Part shown: positions 1 through 8,795 of the stretch, piece after piece
Layout: each line of letters opens with the position of its first letter
Position numbering within the stretch: position 1 is the first letter of the stretch
Made by a program: the position numbers and the translations under genes
The notes under the pieces: model-generated
The model's input: the letters and a program-made list of their open reading frames with translations, nothing else
Told to the model about the DNA's origin: nothing
Databases searched by the model: none
NCBI RefSeq assembly: GCF_012516395.1
Contig: NZ_CP051206.1
Span: 3,700,001 to 3,764,000 of the forward strand
From: Dolichospermum flos-aquae CCAP 1403/13F
Lineage (GTDB): Bacteria; Cyanobacteriota; Cyanobacteriia; Cyanobacteriales; Nostocaceae
Length of the DNA: 64,000 bases
Reading direction: 5' to 3'

Positions 1-149
1 AACGGTGATTACGGAGGTAAATTGATGAAAAAGGAGTAAAAAAATACATTTATCTATAAAAAAATAAATTTTAGATAGGAAAGTTGGTTCAAATATATTC
101 TCAATAAGAAGCAATAAAGAATAAGGGTGGTTTCTGGCAAAAAATATAA

Positions 150-932
150 TATAATTTTATTGTTAGTCTATATTTTCAGGACTATTATCAAAAAAGCATT
201 TTAACAAACTACCACAGATATTTTCCATCTTTAGTGAGTTATAATCGCTTTGTTGAATTAATGCCTGATGCTTTACTGCCTTTAATTTGTTATCTTAATA
301 GTCGAAAAGGTCAATGTAGTGGCATCTCTTTTATTGACAGCATGGGTATTCCTATTTGTCATAATAAAAGAGCAAAAAGAAATAAAGTTTTCCGTGGCTT
401 ATCGGGCTGGGGCAAGAGTTCTGTGGATTGGTACTTTGGATTTAAACTTCATTTAATTATTAATGAACAAGGCGAATTATTAGCTTTTCAAGTTACTCCC
501 GGAAATGTTGATGACCGGAAACCAGTTCCTACTTTGGCACAAAATTTATGGGGAAGACTTTTTGGAGATAAAGGATATATTCCTAAAAGTTTATTTCAGA
601 AACTATTGGAAAATGATGTGAAATTAATTATTCCTTTTAAGAAGAATATGAAGAATAAATTAGTTGAATTGTGGGAAAAATTTATGTTAAGAAAAAGAGC
701 TTTAATCGAAACTGTCAACGACCAACTATGGCTACGCCACGCAGGCTATCAAAATATTTCCCAAGTTGTTCATTCTCGTCATCGCAGTATTTCTAATTTT
801 ATGGTTAATATTATTGCGGTTCGGCTTCGCTCACCGACCACTGGTTTAATTGCTTATACTTGGCAAGATAAAAAACCTTCTTTAAAATTAGATAAACATG
901 AAGTAACTTCTCTACCAGCTTTATTAATTTAA
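150..932 (+). pseudogene. IS982-family transposase, 5'-truncated relic
   Basis: The protein resembles the DDE transposases of the IS982 family. The acidic residues lie in SFIDSMG, FGDKGYI and IETVNDQL, and the tail is GLIAYTW..KKPSL. The reading frame is open from a stop at 147-149 and reads FPSLVSYNRFVELMP, typical of the family, before the first possible start (GTG at 234). The N-terminal part of about 60-70 residues is therefore missing and the copy is not functional. Two 8-residue stretches not expected in the family, WLRHAGYQ (near 730-755) and VRLRSPTT (near 819-843), coincide with small palindromic repeat DNA inserted in frame. I cannot place the IS ends. The DDE assignment is firm; the exact subgroup is not determined. 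Confidence 0.75.
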
Positions 933-1039
933 TTATTTTCATGCAATTAAATTATGAGCCCAAAATATTCAATTTTGGATTGTTTTCTCTTGTTTATTTA
1001 TTGTCAACAATCATTGCTAATTGAGAAAAGCCTGATATA

Positions 1040-1628
1040 ATTAGTTCTCAGGATGATTATTTATATCGAACTCAGGTAATTAAATGTTCACAAGCAATTA
1101 ATTCAAAGAATTTTGGAAACATATATAACGGCTGTGACATCATACTTAAGCAGTTCAAAATCATCGCTTTTACCACCTGACCTGCACTGACTTTTTCTCC
1201 TGGCTCTGAACCTACTAAATTATTAATTATTTCTACAATCCCTATTGAATCTACTATTCCTGCTACTATCCCTAAATGGTCTATCTTCTTCAATTCCAGG
1301 TCTTTTGTACTAAACATGGTAACAGAAACTCCATATAAGTATCTGTTACCATATTCTCATTTTTCTGTTGATTTAAAACGTTTTTTTAGTTTTTTTTATA
1401 GTCATTGAGGATAAAGCTTTCAATGATTGTGGACTAAGTTTTCCATTACAATCACCTCAGAATCAAAATTTTGTACTTAGTCGTTTTTGTTGACTGTATA
1501 TCTACTTTAATAGTAGTTATTCCTATTTAGCTTCAATAAATTTTAGTCAACCCTCACAAGCATTAGTTCTTATGTACTAAATACATCGGTTTCCTTGGGG
1601 TGTGACACTTGAGGGTGCGGAATGTGGG
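1040..1628 (-). mobile_element. Right-end fragment of an IS1634-like (DUF4277) element
   Basis: This is the 5' part of a minus-strand transposase gene plus the outer end of its element. The end GGGTGCGGAATGTGGG at 1613-1628 is the reverse complement of CCCACATTCCGCACCC, found at the opposite ends of the two other copies in this window (5141 and 43987). The match identifies the terminal inverted repeat. The rest of the element (most of the transposase and the left end) is missing here. Confidence 0.6.
1072..1317 (-). pseudogene. N-terminal fragment of IS1634-like transposase (DUF4277)
   Basis: This 81-residue fragment begins MFSTKDLELKKIDHLGIVAG and continues with a helical domain of the DUF4277 type that opens IS1634-like cyanobacterial transposases. 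It stops after FELIACEHLIT. The sequence just beyond still encodes PEFDI-like residues in another frame, so a small deletion ended the gene here. The catalytic region is absent. Homologous later segments occur at 5611-6713, 8517-8786 and 44442-45019. Confidence 0.7.
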
Positions 1629-2077
1629 ATTATTGTCTCACCCTCGTAAATTGGCTAAGGTATTGTTCATATGTCAACTTTTACAGCACTTTTAGACATT
1701 TATTGATACATTTTTTAATATTGTTTAATGAATATAAATAATAGTTTGGCATAACAAGTACCGAAGAGCCAAACTTTATTTATATCTGTATCCTTGAAAA
1801 CAACTGAAAAATCCGGATCTTACAGCAGTTTTCGATCAAACCCACTACAAAAATAAATCGTATAACGAAGTTTAGTAATGGGTTTAACCTTTTCCACCTG
1901 TAGCACGTTTGATAACAATTTGCTGTAACCTTTTTTCTGAAAAATATTGCTAGTCCTGGCAACTTGCAAATAATGTTACTTTCGTGTAATATACATCTTT
2001 GGTTGTAAAAATATTTTTACAACGGGGTTTCCAATCATCAATTCAACATTCCGACAATAACCACACCAGGAAAAAAT
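1629..2077. other. Intergenic region, AT-rich, one hairpin
   Basis: No convincing gene is seen. An inverted repeat AGTTTGGC/GCCAAACT with a 17-base loop lies at 1743-1775 and could be a terminator remnant or a small repeat. The rest is AT-rich leader sequence upstream of the DUF4231 gene. Confidence 0.4.
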
Positions 2078-2869
2078 ATGCTGTTTTTTTTCAAGTTGAT
2101 TGATTATTTATTAGCCGCAGTTGCTATCACATCAATTTTCATCATTTATGTTGGTTCTAGTGATCAACAATATATAACTGCTGCATCCGTTGCTTTAAGT
2201 GTTTCTCTTGGTTTGTTTATCTTCAATAGACAATCTGTGAAAAATGCTCAAAAGGAATCACAAAAAACTGAGCTTTCCAAAAAAGCTGAACTATATACCT
2301 CTCTATTAAGCAATGGTACTACATTGGACTATAATACAGTTTTACCAGCACGAGCTAAAGCTTTAGAATATTGTCAAGAGTTGATTGATGATTATAAAAG
2401 TTCTCGAAATCTCGCCAGAACTCTTTACTATGTTTTGCAAATTTCTACCGTTATTTTGTCAGGTGTCACACCAATTTTAGTGTTGGTGGATAAATTAGAA
2501 GCAGGACAAAGCTGGTTAAAATGGCTGCCTGTTATTTGCCCAGCCGTTGCTTCCATTGTTGCTAGTATCGTTACCTCATTTCCTTTTGAAAAAAATTGGA
2601 TGGCTGCTAACAAAGCCGTTGAATTATTAGAAGCCGAACAGGAAAAGTTTATTTTGGGAATTAGCCCAGCCTATCGTTGTTATGATATTTCCGAAGAAGG
2701 TAAACAACAACAAAGAGTAAGTCAGGCAATAGAACTATTTATTAATCAAGTGAATAATATTCACCTCCAAATAGTTCAACCCAGCAGTGATTCAGAACAA
2801 GGAAATCAAGAAAAACAAGAGTCACCACAATCTGAAGAATCAACTACAGGACAAAAAGTGGCTGCATAA
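2078..2869 (+). CDS. DUF4231 family membrane protein
   Basis: A 263-residue protein with no known biochemical role. Hydrophobic segments at about residues 5-27 and 36-50 are followed by a charged helix. The region from about residue 88 (ARAKALEYCQELIDDY) to 200 has the layout of DUF4231/SLATT-like proteins: a cytosolic helix, then two adjacent membrane helices (about 115-137 and 148-168), then a helix with the conserved-looking PFEKNWMAANKAVELLEAEQEKF. The C-terminal 40 residues are low-complexity, rich in Q, E and S. SLATT-type proteins in general are often proposed to be membrane effectors in conflict systems, but nothing in this neighbourhood proves that here. The gene stands alone between an IS fragment and housekeeping genes. 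Confidence 0.7.
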   Translation: MLFFFKLIDYLLAAVAITSIFIIYVGSSDQQYITAASVALSVSLGLFIFNRQSVKNAQKESQKTELSKKAELYTSLLSNGTTLDYNTVLPARAKALEYCQELIDDYKSSRNLARTLYYVLQISTVILSGVTPILVLVDKLEAGQSWLKWLPVICPAVASIVASIVTSFPFEKNWMAANKAVELLEAEQEKFILGISPAYRCYDISEEGKQQQRVSQAIELFINQVNNIHLQIVQPSSDSEQGNQEKQESPQSEESTTGQKVAA

Positions 2870-2874
2870 TCTTA

Positions 2875-2913
2875 GGCGCAGGGACTAATCTAATTGGACG
2901 CAGGACCTGCGCC
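2875..2913. repeat. Imperfect palindromic repeat (GGCGCAGG/CCTGCGCC)
   Basis: Inverted arms GGCGCAGG (2875-2882) and CCTGCGCC (2906-2913) are followed by CCTACGG. The GC-rich palindrome just after a stop codon, with a 'CGCCCCTAC' edge, is of the type dispersed in Nostocales intergenic DNA. A related one is at 45492-45516. It may also act as a terminator for the upstream gene. Confidence 0.5.
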
Positions 2914-3051
2914 CCTACGGAATTTCTGAAGGATCAAAAATGTCAGTTATCCCTGACATTACGGTTTATAGTAAAAAAATAGTTAGAATAGTGTAGACCC
3001 TCTTTTCCAGGGAGTCAACCCACTCGTGATTCTGATTAATTGCAACTTTGT

Positions 3052-3240
3052 ATGAATTTAAATAGCCAGTCTGCCAATTCTTCCGATACATATTCCCAAC
3101 GTTTGGCAGACATTGTGGGAACAGTGATCGCTTTGATCACCCTCACTTTACCAGTATTTATCATCGCCCACTATTCTTCAGTAAATGTTGAAAACAATCA
3201 GCCATCCTTAAGCTATAACCTATCTATTCCTGGAGATTAA
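3052..3240 (+). CDS. Small single-pass membrane protein, unknown function
   Basis: A 62-residue protein if the ATG at 3052 is used; an in-frame TTG at 3040 would add four residues. It has a polar serine-rich N-terminus, then SQRLADIVGTVIALITLTLPVFIIAHY, which predicts one transmembrane helix (about residues 22-43), and a short polar tail. I do not recognise a named family. A rho-independent terminator follows at 3265-3310 and ppa lies downstream on the same strand, so it seems to be a separate transcription unit. The main support is the open frame with a clear helix and its own terminator. Confidence 0.55.
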   Translation: MNLNSQSANSSDTYSQRLADIVGTVIALITLTLPVFIIAHYSSVNVENNQPSLSYNLSIPGD

Positions 3241-3264
3241 AATATACAGCAGAATTTAGGAGTC

Positions 3265-3310
3265 AAAGCAGAGGATAATGAGCAGGGAGTTTTTTTCTCT
3301 GCTTTTTTTT
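3265..3310 (+). terminator. Rho-independent terminator
   Basis: The arms AAAGCAGAG (3265-3273) and CTCTGCTTT (3297-3305) are followed by a run of T (to 3310). It lies 25 bases after the small membrane protein gene. Confidence 0.7.
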
Positions 3311-3440
3311 GATCATTTGTGAAATTCACCAAGATTTTTAGCAGGAATCTGGGGGAAGAGATCCACAATGCCTTAGAATCTTACACTGGGAGCGAAAATG
3401 GCTGCTACCGCTTATTCACTTTTAGTAAAGGAGTTTTGTT

Positions 3441-3959
3441 GTGGATTTATCTTTGATTCCTGCCCAACCAAAGCCAGGTGTAATTAATGTCCTGATTGAA
3501 ATTGCTGGCGGAAGTAAAAATAAATACGAATACGATAAGGATTTACAAGCATTTGCTTTAGATCGGGTTCTCTATTCTTCGGTCAAGTATCCTTATGATT
3601 ATGGTTTTATCCCTAATACCTTAGCTGATGATGGCGATCCGTTAGATGGTATGGTAATCATGGATGAACCAACATTTCCCGGTTGCGTGATTGCGGCTAG
3701 ACCAGTTGGTTATTTGGAAATGATTGATGGTGGCGATCGTGATGAAAAAATTCTTTGTGTTCCCGATAAAGATCCGCGCTATGCTCATGTAAAGTCTCTC
3801 AAAGACATATCCCCTCACCGACTAGAAGAAATTGCTGAATTTTTCCGTAGTTATAAAAATTTGGAAAAAAAGGTCACGCAAATTCTCGGTTGGCAGGATG
3901 TGGATAAGGTAGCTCCCTTGGTGGAAAAGTTCATTCAAGCAGCTAAAGCTAAAGCATAA
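3441..3959 (+). CDS. ppa: Inorganic pyrophosphatase (family I)
   Basis: This soluble enzyme hydrolyses pyrophosphate to two phosphates and so pulls biosynthetic reactions forward. At 172 residues it has the usual bacterial family I length. Visible signature residues are the substrate-binding KYEYDKD (about 28-34), [11 protein letters not shown] (about 50-60) and the metal-binding [10 protein letters not shown] (about 63-72), plus [12 protein letters not shown] and the C-terminal FRSYKNLE helix. The start is GTG at 3441, chosen because AAAGGAG lies 7-12 bases upstream and [13 protein letters not shown] matches the family N-terminus. panD follows 130 bases later on the same strand. Confidence 0.95.
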   Translation: MDLSLIPAQPKPGVINVLIEIAGGSKNKYEYDKDLQAFALDRVLYSSVKYPYDYGFIPNTLADDGDPLDGMVIMDEPTFPGCVIAARPVGYLEMIDGGDRDEKILCVPDKDPRYAHVKSLKDISPHRLEEIAEFFRSYKNLEKKVTQILGWQDVDKVAPLVEKFIQAAKAKA

Positions 3960-4089
3960 TAGATGATGGGTGATGGTAATGTGAATTACTCATTACCCAC
4001 TAAACCGATAATTGTGGAATCATCAGTAACAACTTACTGAGTCTAATTCCCAACTGTCTTACTGGTTGCAAAAAAAAATTTAAACTCAA

Positions 4090-4485
4090 ATGCAGCGCAC
4101 TCTCTTGTCGGCAAAAATTCATAACTGTACGCTCACAGCAGCAAATATTAACTATGTGGGTAGTATCAGCATTGACGAGGTTCTCCTGAAAAAAGCTGGT
4201 ATATTCCTCTATGAGCAGGTACAAGTAGTGAATATTGCTAATGGTGAGCGTTTTATTACTTATGCCATACCTGCTCCCGCTAATTCAGGAGCGATTGAAT
4301 TAAATGGAGCAGCGGCACGTTTAGGCGTGGTTGGCGATCGCTTGATTATCATGACTTACGGGCAGTTTACTATGGAAGAGTTAAAATGTCACTCTCCTAC
4401 CGTTGTAATTGTGGGTGAAAAAAACCAGTTATTAGAAGTGCGACATTATGATGATCTGCTCAGTAATCTCCTATCATCATCCTGA
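4090..4485 (+). CDS. panD: Aspartate 1-decarboxylase (pyruvoyl enzyme)
   Basis: PanD converts L-aspartate to beta-alanine for pantothenate and coenzyme A synthesis. The 131-residue proenzyme begins [11 protein letters not shown] and contains the self-processing site YVGS, with cleavage expected between Gly24 and Ser25 to give the pyruvoyl group on the new N-terminus. Family residues [11 protein letters not shown] and [19 protein letters not shown] are present. The C-terminus is slightly longer than in many homologues. The gene contains a HIP1 octamer (4334-4341). Downstream is about 450 bases of non-coding mobile-element debris. Confidence 0.93.
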   Translation: MQRTLLSAKIHNCTLTAANINYVGSISIDEVLLKKAGIFLYEQVQVVNIANGERFITYAIPAPANSGAIELNGAAARLGVVGDRLIIMTYGQFTMEELKCHSPTVVIVGEKNQLLEVRHYDDLLSNLLSSS

Positions 4486-4489
4486 TGAT

Positions 4490-4930
4490 GATGATTTTCT
4501 TGATCATGTTCAAACTGAAATTCAGTCAGTATTCCGTGAACTACCTACACTTCCCTTGCGGGTAAGTATAGGCTTCCTACCCAGTTAGCAGCTTTTTGCT
4601 CTTCGAGAACAACAAGACTGATGTTAAGGCGATAGGCTGACCCCTCGTTCCAAAGGCAAAATCAAGGTTAATCAACAAAAATGATCATGTATCTAGCTTG
4701 GTTATCGCTATTCTCTCGCCTTGCCGAGATATTCAATTCATAACACAAATTTTGTGAATTGTCTCCATGTTTTCCTTCCTTGCTGTCGCGTTGGTCGGAA
4801 AACCGTCGTCAATTCACGCGCCATTCATCCCCCGCTTCCCTATCGGATCAGACGTGGGGCTTCTGTCGGTTAAGCTAAAGCATTACTAGCTCGTGAAGGA
4901 CTTATTTTAAGTATTAATTAATATAACCGC
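4490..4930. mobile_element. Possible IS200/IS605-type relic (non-coding end region)
   Basis: No gene is seen. Two hairpins suggest the structured end of an IS200/IS605 element. One is at 4544-4572 (CCTACACTTCCC / GGGTAAGTATAGG) flanked by GTGAACTA; the other is a GGGG/CCCC-rich imperfect stem near 4820-4870. Read on the minus strand this resembles the structured DNA 3' of tnpB genes, but no TnpA or TnpB coding remains, so the call rests on structure alone. Confidence 0.25.
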
Positions 4931-4934
4931 CTAA

Positions 4935-5097
4935 GAGGTTGTTTGAAAAGTATTATATGAAACCCATAATCTCCAAAAACCTAACCCCCCTCCCCCCCTT
5001 CCCTACAAGGGAATGGGGGTTTTAAAGCCTCTCCCCTGGTAGGGGAGAGGTTTGGAGAGGGGTCTGTTTACACATTAAAAACTTTTAAAACATCCTC
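4935..5097. mobile_element. MITE copy A, IS5-type ends
   Basis: A 163-bp non-coding element with terminal inverted repeats GAGGTTGTTTGAAAAGT and the complement of ACTTTTAAAACATCCTC. The interior consists of strong hairpins in C- and G-rich runs. Flanks are TAA (left) and TTA (right), so the target duplication is imperfect. Copies B (17444) and C (29080) share the ends, and the ends match the IS5 stub at 10577. Confidence 0.85.
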
Positions 5098-5317
5098 TTA
5101 TACGGTTATGTCATTATGGAAAATCATCTTCATCTTATAGCCCACATTCCGCACCCCAAAATGTTACAGAGGGAAATTACGGAGATGAGAATCAAAGGGA
5201 GCATCAAAACAAACAGATAAAGTGAAAAAAGGCATTTGAGAAACAGTAAATCACCAAAAATGTCATCAAAATCTATTCTCAATAAGAAGCAATAAGAATG
5301 CACACTACCTGGAGAGG

Positions 5318-5443
5318 CAGGGCAAACGCACCTAAATTCTGTAATCCATGCCCAGCAAGGGTTTCAACCTTTAGTTACAAAAATTAACAATCGTCAAAAC
5401 CTTTGTCCAGTAAGCATTCTAAAAATAAGATGCGCTTGCCCTG
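5318..5443. mobile_element. ISAs1-type MITE with 10-bp target duplication
   Basis: A 126-bp element running from CAGGGCAAACGCACC to GATGCGCTTGCCCTG, flanked by the direct repeat CCTGGAGAGG (5308-5317 and 5444-5453). The other copy of the host element reads straight through this site at about 44150-44160, which proves insertion. Its ends closely resemble those of the ISAs1 element at 8796-10402 (CAGGGGAAACGCATC), a likely parent type. Confidence 0.85.
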
Positions 5444-5610
5444 CCTGGAGAGGTCAACAGATAAGCGAAAGAAGATATTCAAGAAACAATTATAAGTTAG
5501 ACTAATCAATTAAAGTAAAAAACGAAATTATAGACATAGTAAAATGGAGCTATAAATCAAAGAGATTAGCTCATCTTTACTCATAGAAATTAAATTGATA
5601 GAGATGATAA

Positions 5611-6713
5611 TTAGCTGACTAATTGATAGTAACGTAAACAATCATCTGGTAAAAGACTCAAGATAAAATCTCTGTCCTTATTCCAATTAGAAATATGTTT
5701 CTCCTGATTGAGTGTAACCAAATGAATACACTGAAAGCATTGAAAAATCCAGCGTAAAGTAGGACGATTAGTTGCTTTGCCTAATTGATTTTTAATTGTT
5801 GATTTAGACTCCAAAAGAGCATTTCTAATATGACGTTGAGCCAAAGTATAAACCAGTAGACATAAACCCATAATCATTCCCAAAGACTCTATTCTCTCAG
5901 GACTTTTGAGGAAAATACTGTCGGCAAAAAATAATGGGTCTTTGAGAAAACCAAACCCTCTTTCACATGATTGTTGAGCTTTATATTCCCTGAGCATAGA
6001 ATCATTGCTTAGTTCCTGTGAATCTAAAACATTTGTCGCAATAATAAAACGTCCCGCACTCAGCAATTCTGTATTAATTTTACTTTCATCCTCGGAGACT
6101 GTAGCTGATATTTGATAAGATATTTCTTGTGGAGAATCTTTTGTCTTAGATTTGATTTGAGTAACAATACTTACGTTAATTTCGTGATATTTAAACTGTT
6201 TTGATAATTTTGATAATGCCTTAATAGCATCTGCAACACATGCAAATTCTTCTTGTGATAATTTTTTCAAATCTTGCACAGCTTTTGATTCGGCTTTGAT
6301 AACTTTTTGTGTGAGTTTACGCAAGTCTGATTCTCTTCTCTCTTGACTTTGTACTACTAGCCATCTCTGTTCTATTCCGGCATAATTTTCGGTTTTTGAT
6401 GCTAATTTATATCCTGGTATTGCACTATCAATCAATTCTGATTCTGGTATTGTTGATATTAATGATTTTGCTGTTTTTATGCTTAATGGTACTCGACATA
6501 ACCACTGTAAATCTGACATCATTTTCAGGTTTGATTCTGTATATAAGGCGCAGTCAGCTACTATGAGACTATTAACTTCTAATTGTTTGTGATATTCTAC
6601 TGCTATTTTACCAAAACATGATGAGTCAGCTTGGTTTCCCGATGCTAGTTTTAAAAATATTGGGATGTCTCCATCTCCTGAACATATCATTTCTATAATG
6701 AACTGTTTTAAGT
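5611..6713 (-). pseudogene. C-terminal part of IS1634-like transposase, interrupted
   Basis: About 365 residues of a DDE transposase. Recognisable are VADCALYTESNL (an acidic catalytic region), the long charged middle segment and YKAQQSCERGFGFLKDPLFFADSIFLKSPERI, containing the acidic residue of the C-terminal Y-x-x-Q-x-x-x-E-R-G-F motif. The fragment opens at DLKQFIIEMICSGDGDIP, exactly where the IS4-family element is inserted. The N-terminal continuation is at 8517-8786. Joining the two across the duplicated TTTTAAGT restores DHRPDLKQFIIEM, as in the copy at 44442-45019. Confidence 0.85.
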
Positions 6714-8516
6714 CCAATACCCGTGAATGAAATTAATAGCCTACAAATAATTACTAATATTAATTCTGCAAATATTAAGGCATAAAAATAACTTCAGTTT
6801 AGTCTAAACTCCAGGCAAAATGTATCTAAAATTATATGATCATGAGATTTTTCTTGAATTTATAAATCATCAATCTTGTCAATTATTTGAAATCAAATTT
6901 AAAAAATCATAAATGTGTCATTTTTTTCGTCGAGAATTTTTATTCCTGCTCCAAAATGAGTAGCCTGATAGTATATATTGACAAAATATGAAAGAATATT
7001 TAAGCTTTATAAGAGTTTATTTCAAGTCATCCTTGACAGTTTTGTATGGGAATTCAAAAAGAACATCATCAGATGCTTACTCAGTTTACGACAGAATATG
7101 ATCTGCAACCAATTGCAAAACATTTATCAACTATTATCAAAGAATCTTTGGCGAGTGTTTCATCAAGTAAATGTCGTCAAGGAACGATTCTAGTACCAAC
7201 GTTTGTCATTTGGTTTGTAATTCTCTCCACTATCCGTCGTGATTTAAGTTATTTAGGAATAATGGATTGGATGATATCAGGATTGAGGTGGTTATCCTGT
7301 TGTCTACCAAAACAACTTATTTCTGAAGGTGCTATGAGTCATGCCAGAGTTCGTATAGGATTAACAGTTTTTCAACTAATATTTAAAAAACTCACTTCTA
7401 GTTTGACAACATTGAAATATGACTTTCATAAATGGACTACAGTAATATTTGATGGTTCCACAGGTACGACACCTGATACTGAAAGTAATCGTGATAAATT
7501 TGGGAAGTCTAAATGTGGTCGAGGAGAAAGTGCTTTTCCCATGCTGAGAATAGTCACATTAATATCAGCATCAACACGCCTGATCCTAGATTTTACCTAT
7601 GGTTCGAGCCAAGGTAAAGGAACTGGTGAAAGGACTTTAATGACTAAATTACTGGCACAATTTAACCAGAAAAACTTATTATTTTTATTAGATGCTGGTT
7701 TATATTCCTTTGCAACTATTTTTAGTATTCGTACAAAAGAATGCGACTTTTTACTTAGGGTAGCTTCTAATGTTAAACTACCTGTTATCTCTGATTCTCG
7801 TTTGCCAGATGGATACATGGCTAGATATCCAGATGGAAGTTATTTATCAGAAATTAATGGCAAAATTCTCAATTTAGAAAAATCTACAGAATCGCATAAA
7901 CAATGGAATCAGGAAAGTATCATTGTCCGAGTTATTGAATATCAAATTCCTGGTTTTCTCCCTCGTCGTTTAGTTACTAGTATTATTGACCCTAATATTT
8001 CTGCCAAAGAATTAATTATTCACTATCATTGCAGATGGGAGGTGGAAATTAGTTTCTGTGAAATAAAAACACATCAATGTGCTACGCTCAAAGGACAAAT
8101 GCCCACTATTTTTCGGAGCAAAACATCTGAATTAGTCGAACAAGAACTTTATGCTATGTTAATTGCTTATAATCTACTCCGCGATTTAATTTACCAATCT
8201 GCTAACGAATATAATAAAAATCCTTTACTCCTTAGTTTTCTTGAATCTTTGCAACTAGTTATAGATTTAGTACAACTCATCAGCCATTCATCCTTAAAAT
8301 TACGAGAAATTCAACATCAATATTTATTATCATTAATTTCCCAGTCTGAAATTGATCGCCCCCGACGAAAACGTATTAATCCCCGTGTTGTCAAAATTAA
8401 AATGTCCAAATTCAAGCGCAAAAACTCTTCCCATAAATCTGAAATCAGAGATATAGAAAAAGACTTGAAAATCCTTCCCCCACAAGCAGTTTGACAATTT
8501 CATTCACGGGTATTGG
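6714..8516 (+). mobile_element. Complete IS4-family insertion sequence
   Basis: An 1803-bp element with terminal inverted repeats of about 21 bp. It starts CCAATACCCGTGAATGAAAT at 6714 and ends with the complementary sequence at 8516. It is flanked by the direct repeat TTTTAAGT (6706-6713 and 8517-8524), an 8-bp target duplication. It encodes one intact transposase and lies inside another transposase gene. The intact ends, gene and target duplication point to a fairly recent insertion. Confidence 0.92.
7046..8494 (+). CDS. IS4-family transposase
   Basis: A 482-residue DDE transposase that would move the surrounding element. The N-terminal region to about residue 115 is the helical domain found in front of IS4 catalytic domains (VIWFVILSTIRRDLSYL). 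Acidic residues of the RNase H fold appear in TVIFDGSTGTTPDT (about 132-145) and FLLDAGLY (about 212-219). YHCRWEVEISFCEIKTH (about 328-344) is the Y-R-E-K signature. The C-terminus is basic. It has no frameshift and lies between perfect IS ends, so it may be active. The start is the ATG of MGIQKEHHQML; no better one is seen. Confidence 0.9.
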   Translation: MGIQKEHHQMLTQFTTEYDLQPIAKHLSTIIKESLASVSSSKCRQGTILVPTFVIWFVILSTIRRDLSYLGIMDWMISGLRWLSCCLPKQLISEGAMSHARVRIGLTVFQLIFKKLTSSLTTLKYDFHKWTTVIFDGSTGTTPDTESNRDKFGKSKCGRGESAFPMLRIVTLISASTRLILDFTYGSSQGKGTGERTLMTKLLAQFNQKNLLFLLDAGLYSFATIFSIRTKECDFLLRVASNVKLPVISDSRLPDGYMARYPDGSYLSEINGKILNLEKSTESHKQWNQESIIVRVIEYQIPGFLPRRLVTSIIDPNISAKELIIHYHCRWEVEISFCEIKTHQCATLKGQMPTIFRSKTSELVEQELYAMLIAYNLLRDLIYQSANEYNKNPLLLSFLESLQLVIDLVQLISHSSLKLREIQHQYLLSLISQSEIDRPRRKRINPRVVKIKMSKFKRKNSSHKSEIRDIEKDLKILPPQAV

Positions 8517-8786
8517 TTTTAAGTCGGGTCTGTGGTCACGGGAATAACCGTAGGTGATGGTTATTTCTTTGGGTGATTTTACTGCTAATTCTTTTAATTC
8601 TGGACTATTTTCTACCTTTTGACTTTCAAATATTACGAATGGTAAGCTGGTATTATATTGCCCATGCACGTGCATTGATGATGAGTCTAGATGTGATGTT
8701 GATAGTGATACTCCAAATTTTTGGGCTGCTTTTACTGCGATGATAAAAAAGATTGTATCTAAGCCTTTTATAAACAGTTTATCCAT
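8517..8786 (-). pseudogene. Middle part of IS1634-like transposase
   Basis: The fragment reads MDKLFIKGLDTIFFIIAVKAAQKFGVSL then STSHLDSSSMHVHGQYN, which contains the first catalytic aspartate region, and ends at YGYSRDHRPDLK at the edge of the IS4-family insertion. The met shown is not a true start: the intact gene continues upstream with an N-terminal DUF4277 domain, deleted here by the ISAs1 element that begins at 8796. Its downstream partner is at 5611-6713. Confidence 0.85.
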
Positions 8787-8795
8787 GACTCTCCC

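Larger units (their letters stand above)
5141..8795 (-). mobile_element. IS1634-like element, interrupted by an IS4 element and a MITE
   Basis: The left end CCCACATTCCGCACCCC is at 5141-5157. The transposase runs on the minus strand and is split by the IS at 6714-8516. A small MITE sits at 5318-5443 in the non-coding end. The right part is cut off at 8795 by the ISAs1 element, so the N-terminal transposase domain and the right end are missing. The 43987-45250 copy shows the empty sites for both insertions. Confidence 0.8.

Noticed and set aside
6978-7193. Alternative short frame before the IS4 transposase
   Set aside because: It overlaps the transposase in another frame and has no family features.
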